64,000 nt of DNA from Scytalidium lignicola (lineage: Eukaryota > Ascomycota > Leotiomycetes), in assembly GCA_002812745.2 (NCBI GenBank), contig NCSJ02000080.1, positions 1-64,000 on the forward strand, given 5' to 3'. The notes under the pieces were generated by a model. That model searched no databases. It saw only the letters and a list, made by a program, of their open reading frames with translations, and was not told the origin of the DNA. This document shows, piece after piece, positions 46,574 through 58,924 of this stretch. A program made the translations under genes and the position numbers. How positions within the stretch are numbered: position 1 is the stretch's first letter; every line of letters starts with the position of its first letter.

Positions 46574-48757
46574 ATGACATCTCCATGTAGCCCAGCACCA
46601 CCAGAAGATTTATATCCTGATTTACCATCGTTATATACATCAATCCAAGCCTTTGCATGTGTTAATGGATATGCCTTTGCAACCTGGACCACTGATGCTA
46701 AAAGAGCACTTTATACTTGTGACAGAGCAGGCTCTTATTGTCTTACAGGTAGAAGAAGTGAAGCTTATTCTTCAAGACAGCGTCAAAGTAGCTTTAAACG
46801 ATGTAGTTGCAATATGAGAGTAATTGCAAAGCCAGAAGACGATAAATGGAGACTTATAGTTACAGAAGCTACCCATAACCATAACGCTAGCTCAGCTATA
46901 GCTCATCCAGCATATAGAGTAGCTACTCTAAGTGCTCAATTGCGTACTGAAATCGTTTCTAATGCTTGTGTTGGCATTAAAAACAATCAAATTCTGAGTT
47001 CTCTTTTTATTCAACACCTAGAGATTCTTCTTACTTTAAGTGATATTACCAATATCACACAAGCTGAAAGATTGAAGGATTTAGGAGGTAGAACACCAAT
47101 TCAATGGTTATTATATGTTTTAGCTTATTTCTTCATCTCTTACATGCTAACAAATTAAGTGGAAACTCAAGCAAAGGGGCTCTTTTGAAGTATATACTAC
47201 AAACTTGACCAATAACCTTATTCAGCTGTTTTATATGGATCCTACTGTAATATCCATATATCAACAACATCCTGATATTCTCCTTATGGATTGCACTTAC
47301 AAAACCAATTGATTTCGTATGTTACTCCTCAATATATGTGCTATAACTGGAGGGAATAAAGTACTCCAAATTAGGCTAACATTCTTGTCCAATGAAGTTG
47401 AAGCATCATATGATTAGGCTCTACAACAGTTCAAGGAAGTGATGAAAAGATACAACATCCCAAAGCCACTTTCTATAGTAACTGATAGAGAGCTAACCTT
47501 AATGAGAAGTATCGATTTATACTTCTCTCAATCTAATCATATCCTTTGTCATTAGCATGTTAACATGAATGTGTTAACTAAAACCAAGAGGTTCTTTCCA
47601 CCTCCAATTAAGGAGAATAATGTTTATAAAAGGCACCCTACCTTTCAAGAGTTCTTTAAAGCTTGGGGGACTTTATTAGACTCTAAGTCTATCAAGGCTT
47701 ATACATCAAATCTCACTCATTTTCATACCTTTCCTGATGCTGCAGTTAAATATGCTGAGAATACATAGTTAATCCTATGGAAAGAGAAGTTAGTACGTTA
47801 TTAGGTTAATCAGCATTATCATTTTGGAATGGTAATAACCTCACCAATTGAAGGTTGTTATAATACCTTAAAGTCATATCTACAACATGGAAATAAAGAT
47901 CTTAATAATGTATTTGAGCGTTTACTCTTGTTTTAAACTTCTCAGCAAAGAAATATATCTACTGTCACAGCTCAAGAACAACTTCGAATTAAGCATCATC
48001 TTAATATACCACTTTTTGCGGTGGTTATAGGTCAAGTTTATGATTATGCTCTTCAAAAGATTTTAGTTGAACAAACTAAAATTCCAAAGGCTAGGATTAC
48101 CATTACTTCTGAAAAGTGTGATTGTACAATTCAAGAGTCTATAGGCCTTCCTTGTTATCATACTATATGGAAACGCTAACAGTCTGGTGGTGTGATTCGT
48201 TTAGAAGATATACATGTTCATTAGTATTATAATAGGCAAACTGAAAGTACTCCAGCTAATCACAACATCCAAGGGCTTGTGTTAAACCCACAGGTTGTAC
48301 AAGGCAAAGGAAGGCTAAGGGGAGCTCTTGGTAAGAGTACAAATTCAGCATCTAGCACCAGGCGTTTACTATCAGCTTTTGAACTCCCAACTAGTTCAGC
48401 TCCTCCAATTATGGAGACTCCAGCCTCAGGAACATGTCCTGCAACCTTGGAAACAGTTATTCAAGCATTTGTTTACCAGAATAGTATACCAAATCGATAG
48501 CAATATACTACTAGGTTTGGCCGTATAGCTACTAGAATTGGCCTTCAGAGAATCAACAATATTGGGGATACCTATGAGCCTGGGACAGTACGAGAATGAG
48601 GTTATCAGCTTAGGATTTCGTCAATATACCATACAGATTCAGTGGAAGAAACAGCTACGTTAGCTAACATAGCAATTCAAAGCAATAAAAGTGTAGAGGT
48701 GGAGGCAGAGGTGGAGGAATCACAAAAAACACAAGATTGTATTGAAGTTTTAGTGTA
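46574..48757 (+). pseudogene. MULE transposase pseudogene (FAR1-like zinc domain, MULE domain)
   Basis: The first 194 codons are open: YTSIQAFACVNGYAFATW, then KRCSCNMRVIAKPEDDKWRL and EATHNHNASS, a FAR1/WRKY-GCM1-type DNA-binding start. After a frameshift at about 47,157 the transposase core can be read: ILLMDCTYKTN*FRMLLLNI, ASYD*ALQQFKEVMKRYNIP, VTDRELTLM, ILCH*HVNMN, the usual MULE DDE region, followed by a SWIM-like C-D-C...C-Y-H at about 48,118-48,165 and a serine/threonine-rich tail ending near 48,757. At least eight in-frame stops are seen; most are TAG where related proteins have tryptophan. It cannot make transposase unless stops are read through. Confidence 0.85.
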
Positions 48758-48902
48758 ATTTAATTTGGCTGAAATAAATTGCATTGAATTAAAAGGATTA
48801 GCATAATTAAATAAATTGCATTGCTGAATCCCTTCGCACCATACAAATTTGTATGGGAGAGCGAGGTGGTCTTATGCCTGAGGTATGCCCGGTATCGGAA
48901 AT

Positions 48903-48948
48903 TTTTTGTGTGCATTTAGGTAAACCGTGTGTGCATATAAGTGTGGCC
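48903..48948 (-). repeat. Right terminal inverted repeat of MULE
   Basis: 46 bp, exact reverse complement of 46,335-46,380. Confidence 0.92.
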
Positions 48949-49710
48949 TTCCTTAAATGCATCATGGCTCTCTTGTAGACTCTTAATACGTTGTATCATC
49001 CTAGCCGTACAATCAGAACTAATTGGGACTCGGAAGTAAGCTGTCCTAATAAGTTTCTCCTTATCTTCGGCAAGGCGGGTGTCGGTGCTAATCTCAAAGA
49101 TTGGCCTTGCTCCCTTGTCAGCATTATTTGGGGATTTATGGACAATGTTGGAGTCAACCCCACTAAGAAGGTCTAGAGCCTTTCGACNTTTTTATTTTTA
49201 TAATGTGGGCTAGTAGGCTTCTCTGTATTTACATGTACGTTTGCTATATTTGTTGTGAACGAACCAGGCTGGACGATAAAGGTGGGAATTCCAAACGGTT
49301 CAATCTCTTTCGCAAGTGCCTGAGTCATTCCTGCATAATAGATCAGCATTTGAGTCTACAAATTGGATACGGGTATCCACGATCACCTTCGAGGGCCCAC
49401 ATTGAGACAGCATACCGTACATACGCATTGTAAAGTACCCCGCATTATTGACAACGACATCAACAGTTCCAAATTTGTTGCGACCTTCTTTTCACTTCTT
49501 AAATCTTCTTCGGATTTGCAGTAACACCTAATGGTAACCAGTAACCTCCCAGATCAACGACCTGCTTCACTAAATCTGGGGTCTTTAAAGGGTTACGGAC
49601 GTCACAATTATCTTGTGACCAGCCTTGAGAGTGTAGACGATAAGGGCAGCCCCAAGGCCCGAAGAAGAGCCAGTTATAAACCAAACTAGGGGTTTATATG
49701 TAGGTATTGG

Positions 49711-50435
49711 AATAGATATTGGTATGTATATATATACATCAAGAATAGCTGCTTATAAATGAAGAGTACAATTGCAAGCTCGAAGAGAACTGAATGTAGA
49801 AGTAAATGGTATATATATATACCGTTTTGAAGATAAATTACACATGTATAGTACCGCACATCGACTTCTTCCACTTGCTGTTCCGTATTAAGTGATGGAA
49901 ATAGGAGATATAGTATACATTTGAGAAGAAATCGTGGCGTAGAGGGGTAACGTTTAGCAACATCAATGACCATTTGAGCAGGCAATTGTGAGTTATATAG
50001 ATTATCAACAATCCACAGTACATACCGGAGAGCAAAGAAACTTTTAGCAATTACTCACATTGGTGGGTTATAACAATAGCTCAAATAATTTCCGCACTAT
50101 CTTAGACATAACTTTGATGTGAGAGCTTTTTGTCTATGATATAACGAGCTCCTCTACCGCGAGTAGTTTTGAATGCCTAAAACCCAGTATTGGAACCAAT
50201 CAAAATTAATGTGGAACTAGACCCCTTCTTAGCAGCATCACCTATAAAATCAAAACCAATAATTTAAAGACAAAGGACTTCGTAAATTTCGGAGAACAGG
50301 AATCACTTTAATAGGTGGACAAAATTACAGTAATCGCTTAGTCATCACCACTTTACGCGTGTCAATCGCGTCTCACTTGGATCATTTTATTGACACATCA
50401 AACGATGGGCAATAGTACCATCTAGACATAGAAAT
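49711..50435. other. Intergenic, no gene seen
   Basis: Contains TATATA-rich stretches near 49,720-49,830 and the MSH3 promoter; the first exon of the dehydrogenase pseudogene, if it had one, is not identifiable here. Confidence 0.4.
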
Positions 50436-53400
50436 ATGGCAAGAGATTCGAAAACACAGTCTAAAGTTCAACAATCAATCTCCAGTTTTTTTACTCGCAA
50501 AACCGTCAATGGCACAACTCGAGAACAAGAAGCGCAAGTCTTAGTGCGCCCACCGACTCCTAAAACAGTGATAGAAGAAGAGGATCTTTATGGAGCAGAC
50601 AGCAATAGTGCAGATAAAGAAGGCTGTGCCAACCAGACTGGACTGAAGTTGACATCTCGAGGCTCCAAAAGAGCATTGACAGAGGATTGGCAAGGTGGAA
50701 ATGGTGTTTTGGATGGTAGGCCATTGAAGCGGGCAAAGAGTGTAGAGCAAGAGGAAAACGACTCAAGTCCCGGGAAAATTGACAGACGAGAAGATTCGGC
50801 TAGGCAGATCAATCCTTCGAAAATCAACTCCCGAACAGATCGTTATCTCTACAATGGATCAAGCCAACCGGTCTCCTCAGAAGAGGAAGCAATTGATGAG
50901 GAGGCTGTCATGGCTCTGAAGGAACGGCTACACCAAAAGTTTGTGAAAAGACTCGGCAATCCAGATAGCATAGTCCAGCTCAAGAGAAGAAACTTGCAGA
51001 TCATAGATGAGCCTGATGCCTTAGATGACGAGGAAGCAGACGATGCAGAGGAAGAGGACTTGCCTACTCTATCCAAAGCCAAGAAGAAAGGGGCAAAAAC
51101 CGGGAAATTGACTCCCTTTGAGCTGCAGATGCTGGACATCAAGAGGAATCATATGGACACACTTCTTATTATAGAAGTGGGCTACAAATTCATGTTCTAT
51201 GGAGCAGATGCCCGGACAGCTGCTAAAGAATTGGGTCTTGTATGTATACCCGGGAAAATGAGATATGACGAGCGTGAGTGATACACATCCAACCTTTTTA
51301 CGGTTAGAGATTGACCCTTTTCAGATCCATCAGAAGCACATCTTGGCCGTTTTGCCACCGCGAGTATCCCGGTGCACCGACTTCACGTGCATGCTAAAAG
51401 GCTTGTCGCTGCTGGACATAAAATTGGAATTGTGAGACAAATTGAAACGGCAGCGTTGAAGAAGGCAGGAGATAACCGAAACACACCCTTCATACGAAAA
51501 CTCACCAATGTCTACACGAAAGGGACCTACATTGATGATATCGATGGGCTCAATCATCCTATAGATGCTCCTACCGGTGGTACTCCAGCTACGGGTTATT
51601 TGTTGTGTATTACAGAGATGAAAGCAAAAGGATGGGGCACGGATGAAAAAGTTGATGTTGGCATACTGGCGGTACAACCGGCGACTGGAGATATCATATA
51701 TGATTCCTTTGAAGATGGATTTATGCGGAGTGAGATTGAAACTAGGCTATTACACATTGCTCCATGTGAGTTCCTAATCGTTGGTGAACTCACAAAGGCA
51801 ACTGAGAAACTTGTTCAACATCTCTCCGGAAGCAGTACGAATGTCTTTGGTGATCGAATTCGGATGGAGAGAGTTGAAAAACCAAAGGCTATGGCGGCAA
51901 CAGCATATTCCCACGTAACACAGTTTTATGCAGATAAAATGAGCAGCCAGCAGAAAGAAAGTGAGAAGAAAAACAATCTCTTTGATAAGATCTTGAGGCT
52001 TCCCGAGCTTGTCATGATATGCCTGTCTGCTATGATTAGCCACATGACTGAATACGGGTTGGAGCACGTTTTTGATTTGACAGAGTACTTTCAATCGTTT
52101 AGTGCTCGATCACATATGTTGTTAAATGGAAATACTATCATGAGTTTAGAGATCTACAGGAATCAGACAGATTACACTGAACAAGGAAGTTTGTTCTGGT
52201 CCGTAGACAAAACTCAAACTCGGTTTGGTCAAAGACTGCTTCGCAAATGGATTGGCAGACCGCTTCTAGATAAGGCACGTTTAGAAGAGAGAGTTGGTGC
52301 AGTAGAGGAACTCAAGGACGGGGCCCAAACCATGCGAGTTGATCAACTGCGCTCATTGCTGCGGAGTATAAGATCCGATCTTGAGCGCAACCTCCTTCGC
52401 ATCTATTACGGTAAATCCACTCGGCCTGAGTTGCTAGTAACGCTCCAAACCATGCAACGAATAGCTAATGAATATGCACATGTCAACTCTCCTTCAAATG
52501 CCGGCTTTAAGTCCTCTCTATTGAATGAAGCAATAGCATCACTTCCAACTATTGGCGAAGCAGTGGTATCTTTTCTTAATAAAATCAACGCAGAGGCAGC
52601 AAAAAGTGATGATAAATATTCCTTTTTTCGCGAAGAAGAGGAGACAGATTCCATAACAGATCACAAACTTGGAATTGCGGCTGTGGAGCAAGAGCTCAAC
52701 AGCCACCGCAAAGAAGCAGCTTCCACACTTTCAAAATCCACACCAGTAACATATGTTACAGTATCAGGCATCGAATACTTAATCGAAGTTTCAAATGCAG
52801 AACTCAAGAAAGTCCCAGCCTCCTGGGTGAAAATCAGCGGTACTAAGAAACTCTCCCGTTTTCATACACCAGCAGTGATCCGGATGCTCCGTGAAAGAGA
52901 TCAACATAAGGAGTCCCTATCTGCAGCTTGTGATACTGCATTTCGCTCGCTCCTCTCTGAAATAAGCACCAATTACGCTTTATTTAGAGATAGCATCTCC
53001 CATCTCGCGACTTTAGATTGCCTTCTCTCCCTCGCCACCGTTGCCTCTCTCCCAGGTTACTCGAAGCCAACCTTTACAGATACCACTGAGATCTCAGTAA
53101 TAGGCGGCCGTCACCCGATGGTGGAACAGCTTCTTTCATCATCCTATATCCCAAATGACACACACCTTTCTAATGAAGAGGATCATACTCGTGCTCTTCT
53201 CATTACAGGCCCAAATATGGGCGGGAAGTCCTCCTACGTGAGACAGGTAGCCTTAATATGTATCCTTGCACAAATAGGATCATACGTCCCAGCAGAGTCA
53301 GCCAGACTTGGACTACTAGATGGAATCTTCACCCGGATGGGTGCGTTCGATTCATTATTCACCAATCAAAGCACATTCATGGTTGAGTTATCTGAAACAT

Positions 53401-53927
53401 CATCAATTTTGAAGAGTGCCACCTCTCGTTCATTAGTCATACTTGATGAGCTAGGCCGGGGAACAAGTACTCATGATGGAGTAGCAATTGCCGCTGCTGT
53501 GTTGGATTGGGTGGTTCGAGAAACGAAGTGTCTTTGTCTATTCATCACGCACTACCAGACTCTCTCTACAGCAGCCCAAGGATTTGAGAAAGGAGGCGAG
53601 CTAAAGAACGTGCACATGAAGTTTACTGCTGAACGTAGCGGCAAGGTCATCGATCACGAGGATACAGTGGGTAGCGGAGTTGATGACGAAATCACTTTCT
53701 TGTATGAAGTGGGCGAGGGAGTGGCACATCGGTCATACGGACTTAATGTTGCAAGACTAGCAAAGGTCCCTAAAAACGTTCTCGAAACGGCAGCACGCAA
53801 GTCAAGAGAGATGGAGATCGATGTTAAGCAAAAGAAACTCAATGTTCTCTTAAAGATGATGACCAGTGTATTGCAGAATGATGCAGACCAGCTAAATCAG
53901 TTAATTGTGGGCATCGAGCAACTATAA
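50436..53927 (+). CDS. MSH3: DNA mismatch repair protein MSH3
   Basis: Exons 50436-51273 and 51325-53927 give 1,146 aa. MSH3 pairs with MSH2 (MutS-beta) to bind insertion/deletion loops in nuclear mismatch repair. An N-terminal PCNA-binding box Q12-x2-I15-x2-F18-F19 is present, followed by an acidic, low-complexity linker to about residue 210. The mismatch-binding domain starts at [20 protein letters not shown] with [10 protein letters not shown]; then come connector, lever and clamp regions, and the ATPase domain with [13 protein letters not shown] (Walker A), [20 protein letters not shown] (Walker B end) and [19 protein letters not shown] is the H-loop. The intron donor GTGAGT joins DERH to PSEAHLGRF in phase. 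Intact. Distinguished from MSH6 by the MSH3-type N-terminal loop and linker. Confidence 0.95.
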
Positions 53928-54174
53928 TTGTAATGAATGTATAAACAATGAACAAAGCATTTAATGATGCGTTTAATACCTGATCAGTAACCTCAATCCT
54001 ATAAGTGTAACAATATAACAATAAGCAGAGAGTGAAGGGATAATCTCATACTCCGAGCTCTGAATACAGACACTGCTTTGTCGTTGATAATACCAATCGC
54101 TCGGTAGAGCAGCGACTTATACAAGACAAAAGGTACGACGACGGTGGCATTTTTGTAGAAATAACCAGTTGACA

Positions 54175-56175
54175 TCATTTCTCATGCTTCCAGAGTATGC
54201 CGTGATAGTTTGTATTGTTCGTGGTATATGAGGGGTTGCTGTAGTCCATAAAAGATCCTCTAACCCCAGTAGTAGTTGCTTTAGGAATTACTTGATTGCT
54301 TGTTTTCGAAGATTCGCCTATAATATCATTGTAGCTGACATTATAGTCGTTGAAGAAGTATGGTTGCGAGTAGGGTTGTGGTCGATGATAAAGAGGATTA
54401 AAGTGGACGTCAGAAAGATTTGCAGACTTGTAAAATTGGGATTTTGAAACATTTCCTAGCGTGTCGAAGCGCGGCACGTCGTTTTCCTTGTTAGCACTAT
54501 ACAAAGTCTCTGGTTTGATGTACTGAACCGGAGAGGGATCATCTTGGTCGTTAAGGTATGCTGGTAATCCATCGTGACAGAATTCAAACCTGTAATACTG
54601 TTAGGATCAAATATATTCACATAGTTAAGATTAGTACGCACGATTGATCTTCAAACGGATTCTCTGTGTGTGCTGCAAGAAGTCAATCCTAGTCATTCTG
54701 CACCACCATGAATCATACGGTACCTGGACTTTTCTCTGGGCTATCCTGAAAAATACTGAAACTCCTTTTACTATCCATTCCTCCCACAGTCATCTTAAAC
54801 TCCTCATGCTCCTCGGAAGTCGGAACGTATGATCTAAAACCCCCGAGCGGAAGAGGTGGACACATATCCATTTGATCTGCATTGAGTCTACTTGGTTCAT
54901 AGTTACGACTCTCTTGGGCATTAATACTTCCAAAACTTTCCATACTCGGCTTTTGTGATTGCGTTGCACTGATGCGAGGGACATTCTTGTCGATATTGTC
55001 GAGAGCTCGGCGAGCTCTTGGTTTCTTTGGCGTAAGGANTTTTTTTCTTTGTCTATTCACTATCAGTATAACTGTTCGACTTTGCTTAAGCAACTATTTG
55101 CAATGCATATATTGTTAAATATCAAGAGCTAGTAGAGTAGCAGTTTAAATATATATATCACAGAGTCAAGTATAGAATAGGATGTAAGTTCTAACGCCTC
55201 TGAAAGTAACAGAGGAAAGAAGTTATTCACATACCGGGGTAGTTTCTGTTGATGGTGGTCCAAAGATATCCCTAGCATTGACAAACTCTCCGTGTGTGTC
55301 ATATACCCACTCCAATGGTTCAATTTCAGCCGAGTTAGCCATCATTCGCTCTAAAATGGAACTATCTTTCCGCTGGTTTCTCATTCTCTTCATTTCTGCC
55401 GTAGCTGAATCAAATAAGTCCATACCAGGCCAGACATTATCTCCCTTCAGCTTGCAATTGACTCCTGTGGATTCTGTATTGCATTCATCATCGGTCACAT
55501 CCTCCTGGTACACGGTACTAGCACTGAAAAACGAGAATCATCAGCATTTGACACCAAGGGAATACGATATATTTGTCTTTACTCTGTCAGGACACTATCT
55601 CTACCTGTGGCAGCATCTCCGTGGAGGTATTCCAATTGGGGTGTCTTTATTGGCGTTCCGCACATTAGGTTAGCATCAAAATGATTCCATGGAACGGGAG
55701 GACCAGTTGTAGTAGTTGGCCATAGATGCATTTGAGGGATTGGGGCTTGGGACGTTAAGGAATGCCTCGAGTCCTCTGAGACCATTTGCTTTTTGCCGGT
55801 CTTTGTCTGAGTGAAAGAGATATGGTTAGTCATCAGTTCACACACATAAGGATGGAAATATGAAGATAGTATATACTAAGTTAAACATACATGTCCTGTA
55901 GTGTATCTCTTTTTTGCTGCTAATTTCTTTTGTTCCTTGATTGCAAGGCGTTCTGAAAGACGGATATCAAAACCGTTGTCATGATACCAATGATCAAAAC
56001 TATTGAGCTTCTCTTTAGCTTCCGGGTCGGATTGGGATCGTATCTGGAGCTTGAAACGATGGGATAGGTGAGTCTTTGAAGATATATGGGTCAGGAGATG
56101 GGAGATGTCAGAGAACTGTGGTTGTTTAGGACAAAGGCTGCATAGCAATGAGATCGACTGCTTTGACGAGGACAT
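54175..56175 (-). CDS. C2H2 zinc-finger nuclear protein of unknown function
   Basis: Exons on the minus strand: 56175-55891, 55806-55583, 55523-55235, 55052-54719 and 54597-54175, giving 517 aa once the N at 55,039 is dropped; with the N counted the total is not a multiple of three. The N-terminus has one zinc-finger-like C-SLC-...-H-...-H (CSLCPKQPQFSDISHLLTH). Basic patches KKLAAKKR and TPKKPRARRAL suggest nuclear localisation. The rest is low-complexity, rich in S, N, Q, P and Y. It resembles poorly characterised ascomycete proteins with a single N-terminal finger. It converges on MSH3. No function assigned. Confidence 0.75.
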
Positions 56176-57262
56176 GTTCACGACGTCTGTGATATAGCTG
56201 CGTTAGTAACAGGTAAAAATTGAGCATATATTGTGCAAAACGTGAGAATTATTTTATGGGAGCGATATTCGAGGCACCTCAATCGCCCCAGTCGAGAGTA
56301 TATAGAAGTGGGTGGGTTGGATGTAACTGAAATCGACATTTGACGTATGAATACCGTTATATAACTATAACAGAAGTGAAATCTGATTGAATGCAATGGA
56401 TACCAGGCATCAATTGATTCTGGAGGAAGAAATTTGACTAAGAGCTTACCTCTAGGGACCCTTCTTCTTCTTCTTCTTCTTTACTTATGAAAATGAAACT
56501 GTTGAGCTGGGAATGAGCAATCGTGGCAGCAAATCGATGACAGCTTCTTCAAAGGGTGTATTGTTGTTTCCACGACGAATTGGAAGAGAATAGGTAGGGA
56601 GAAATGGAAAGAGAAGGAGAGTGGAAAAAAGGCATCCGAGCTGAGTTTCACTGACGGAAGGTGCCAGCGAAGCGGGAAGTCACGAACGGAGACCAGAACA
56701 TGCATGACGTGATAGGAGTTACAACCACCGAGAACAAAGTTGAATATAAACTATTAGATATTGAGAAACTTGCAATGTAGGAGTCTACATCTGTATATGA
56801 AACTAAGAGCTGTACAAATATACAACACTACACATTTGTACACCTCAAATTCCAAAGAGCAGCCGTACTCGCATCACCACCGAGTCGTTCTAACAGCACA
56901 CCTTGCCTACACAGTAGACTGGAATGCCCACACAGACAACCCTAGTAAATCTAATATGCATTTCTTACCTTGAGGACTATGTTGTAAGTGCGCAAATGAG
57001 CAAATAATCATCAAGAGACAACTTGTTGATACATTTACACACCAGCAATAAGCCGATAGACCTAAATACAGACTTCGCTCTCCTCCTGCCTTGTATCCTC
57101 GAACCATGGTTTATAGGTAATAGGTTATTAGATGGCAGGAGATTGCATCATTCCAAATTTTGCATTGAGCATGCACATAAGTAAAATACATTAAAATCAT
57201 GAAACAAACTTACGTTGATACTCAGTTACTGCCATGGCAAATAAGCTAACCACAATAATGAT
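56176..57262. other. Intergenic, no gene seen
   Basis: Includes a (TTC)n run at about 56,462-56,480 and the promoter of the C2H2 gene; short frames on both strands are unsupported. Confidence 0.4.
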
Positions 57263-58387
57263 CTATTTTGATCCGAGCAGTTTCTCGATGACTTTCTTTG
57301 GCATACAACTGTAGTCATTAGAATAAAGTAAAGAATAAAAAGGAAGTCACTTACTATGTGGCATCCACTTCTTCCAGTCCCGGATAGCCTAGCAGACTTA
57401 ATCCGGCAATTCCAAAATGTGTGTGGAACACATCGACCATATCTCCTGGTCTATCAGCAATACCCCCCATTTCAGTATCCTGACATTTCATTATAAATGC
57501 AGTGAGCTTCTCAGCATCGATCCAATGTAATCTTCCAATAATAGCCAAGCTGCTCGCAACCCACCAGCTATAACAGACATCTTCCATTTTTTCAGGTCGG
57601 CCATTCAATCCACCACCCGCTACCTGACGCTCGCTGAGCCAACTTCCCAGCTTATCTTTATCGACTAGATCAAGCCGTCCAGCAACGGACAATGCCGCAA
57701 GACATGCAAAGATCTGGCCGGAATGAGACTCGGCTCCAGGACTGCTCCCATAACCACCGTCGAAATTAGCGCAAGAAACAACATAATCCACAGCTTTATC
57801 AACATCCACAAGGTGCAAAAGATTAAGTAGAGAGAGTCCATTCAGGGCAATATAGAGGAATCTCGTATCTTCTTCACCCCATTCGTCTCCTGTGAAGGTG
57901 CCTGTTTCCCTGTTTTGTAGATTGGCAAAATACATCCCAACTTGTTCTCGGCCTTTGCCTTTTCCTCGCTGGTCTAATTCATCCAAAGCATCTATGGTTG
58001 CTAATATTTGTATGGCGCTTAGAGTATAGAGTATGTGGGCATCATGTCCTGGGGCCGCACCAAATCCACCGTTGTCATGCTGGCACGATAGAACAAAGTC
58101 AATCGTTTTATCTCTGGGTAGTGCATCTGGTCGGCCAAGCAAGTGTAGGGCTGTCAAGCCCCAGTATAGGCCATTTAATCGTAAATGTTCTGTCAACCAG
58201 TATTCCAGTTCATCTCGACGCTACCAGCATATCAGCATTCCGAAGATGAGCTCAATCAGGTAGAAGAGTGTACCGTATCTAAGCTCTGGATATATTTGAC
58301 ATGTGCCTCGACAGCCAGCTGTAGTTCTTCGGGTGAACTTCCCAATGAACTCCCTCCTGCTCGACCCGGACCAGATACGAGAGACAT
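57263..58387 (-). CDS. BET2: Rab geranylgeranyltransferase (type II) beta subunit
   Basis: Exons on the minus strand 58387-58274, 58220-57355 and 57308-57263 give 341 aa, the usual size. The catalytic subunit attaches geranylgeranyl groups to Rab GTPases together with the alpha subunit and Rab escort protein. Prenyltransferase repeats are visible: SCQHDNGGFGAAPGHDAHIL, SCANFDGGYGSSPGAESHSG, ERQVAGGGLNGRPEKMEDVC and KCQDTEMGGIADRPGDMVDV. Zinc ligands are the Asp and Cys of EDVCYSWW and the His in FHTHFG. The start MSLVSGPGRAGGSS and its exon, joined as SLDT|RRDELEYWL, are in frame. The short last exon ends VIEKLLGSK. Gene symbol is given by homology with yeast Bet2. Confidence 0.93.
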
Positions 58388-58924
58388 TTTGCAGTTGTTG
58401 CAGGAGAGGTGCGGTCTTAAGGTCTAGAAACATTACGCTTCTTTGGATTCGAAAGTCGTGCTTTTGGACCAATCAGAGAATTGCGCTGGTTCATCAAGCT
58501 AGCTTGCTAGCCAATAAGGAAACACCTACACGAGGGTTCACTCATGAGCAACTCCACAAGGCTCGTGAGGCTGTAAAAGGCTGTGGTATTGCTGAGCAGA
58601 CGTTTGGTATACACTTCTAGAGATATATAGATATAATATATCCCAAAGCCAAAAACAGATAGCTGTGCATTGTCAATTCCTGCCACAGCCTTATCCTTAT
58701 CGTTCTCGGGTCGGAGCCTTGCGTTCCGGACTTCAAAACACTCCGAGCCCGCGGATTGTACCTAATTAGCTACATTAATAATGCTGCTGAAGGATTGCTC
58801 AAATCGCAATTCTAGCTATGATAATTAGATATGAGAGATGCTTCTCTTGCATTAATTCATCTATTTTACTTTTAGTAGCTAGTTAGAACCTCCTTCTGTT
58901 GATTCCGCCATTGTGTTATTTAGC
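58388..58924. other. Divergent promoter region, no gene seen
   Basis: Separates the Rab GGTase beta gene and the cyclotransferase-like gene. A plus-strand open frame reaching 58,620 lies largely opposite the first GGTase exon and is treated as a shadow. Confidence 0.4.

Larger units (their letters stand above)
46335..48948 (+). mobile_element. Mutator-like (MULE) DNA transposon, 2,614 bp
   Basis: Bounded by perfect 46-bp inverted repeats (46,335-46,380 and 48,903-48,948) and flanked by the 8-bp target duplication TTCCTTAA (46,327-46,334 and 48,949-48,956). It carries one damaged transposase gene on the plus strand. Ends begin GGCCACAC. Because the repeats are identical and the target duplication is intact, the insertion looks recent or the ends have escaped mutation, in contrast with the disabled coding part. 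Confidence 0.88.
46294..49710 (-). pseudogene. Short-chain dehydrogenase/reductase pseudogene, split by a MULE
   Basis: On the minus strand VWFITGSSSGLGAALIVYTL (cofactor glycine motif) is read from about 49,693, then, after a lost base near 49,605, RNPLKTPDLVKQVVDLGGYW, then FGTVDVVVNNAGYF near 49,460. The central part with the catalytic Ser-Tyr-Lys is missing; the frame resumes with MTQALAKEIEPFGIPTFIV near 49,310 and continues, past another break and an N, to SDCTARMIQRIKSLQESHDA at 48,957. Here a Mutator-like element is inserted. On its other side the frame goes on as TWNNTRHDDG-stop, ending at 46,294. The gene is thus dead by deletion and frameshifts as well as by insertion. It is unclear which came first. 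Confidence 0.75.

Noticed and set aside
49499..49684. 61-codon minus-strand frame as an independent small protein
   Set aside because: It is a two-frame reading of the decayed dehydrogenase start.
58303..58620. Plus-strand 105-codon frame
   Set aside because: Overlaps the first exon of the Rab GGTase beta gene on the other strand and has no recognisable content.
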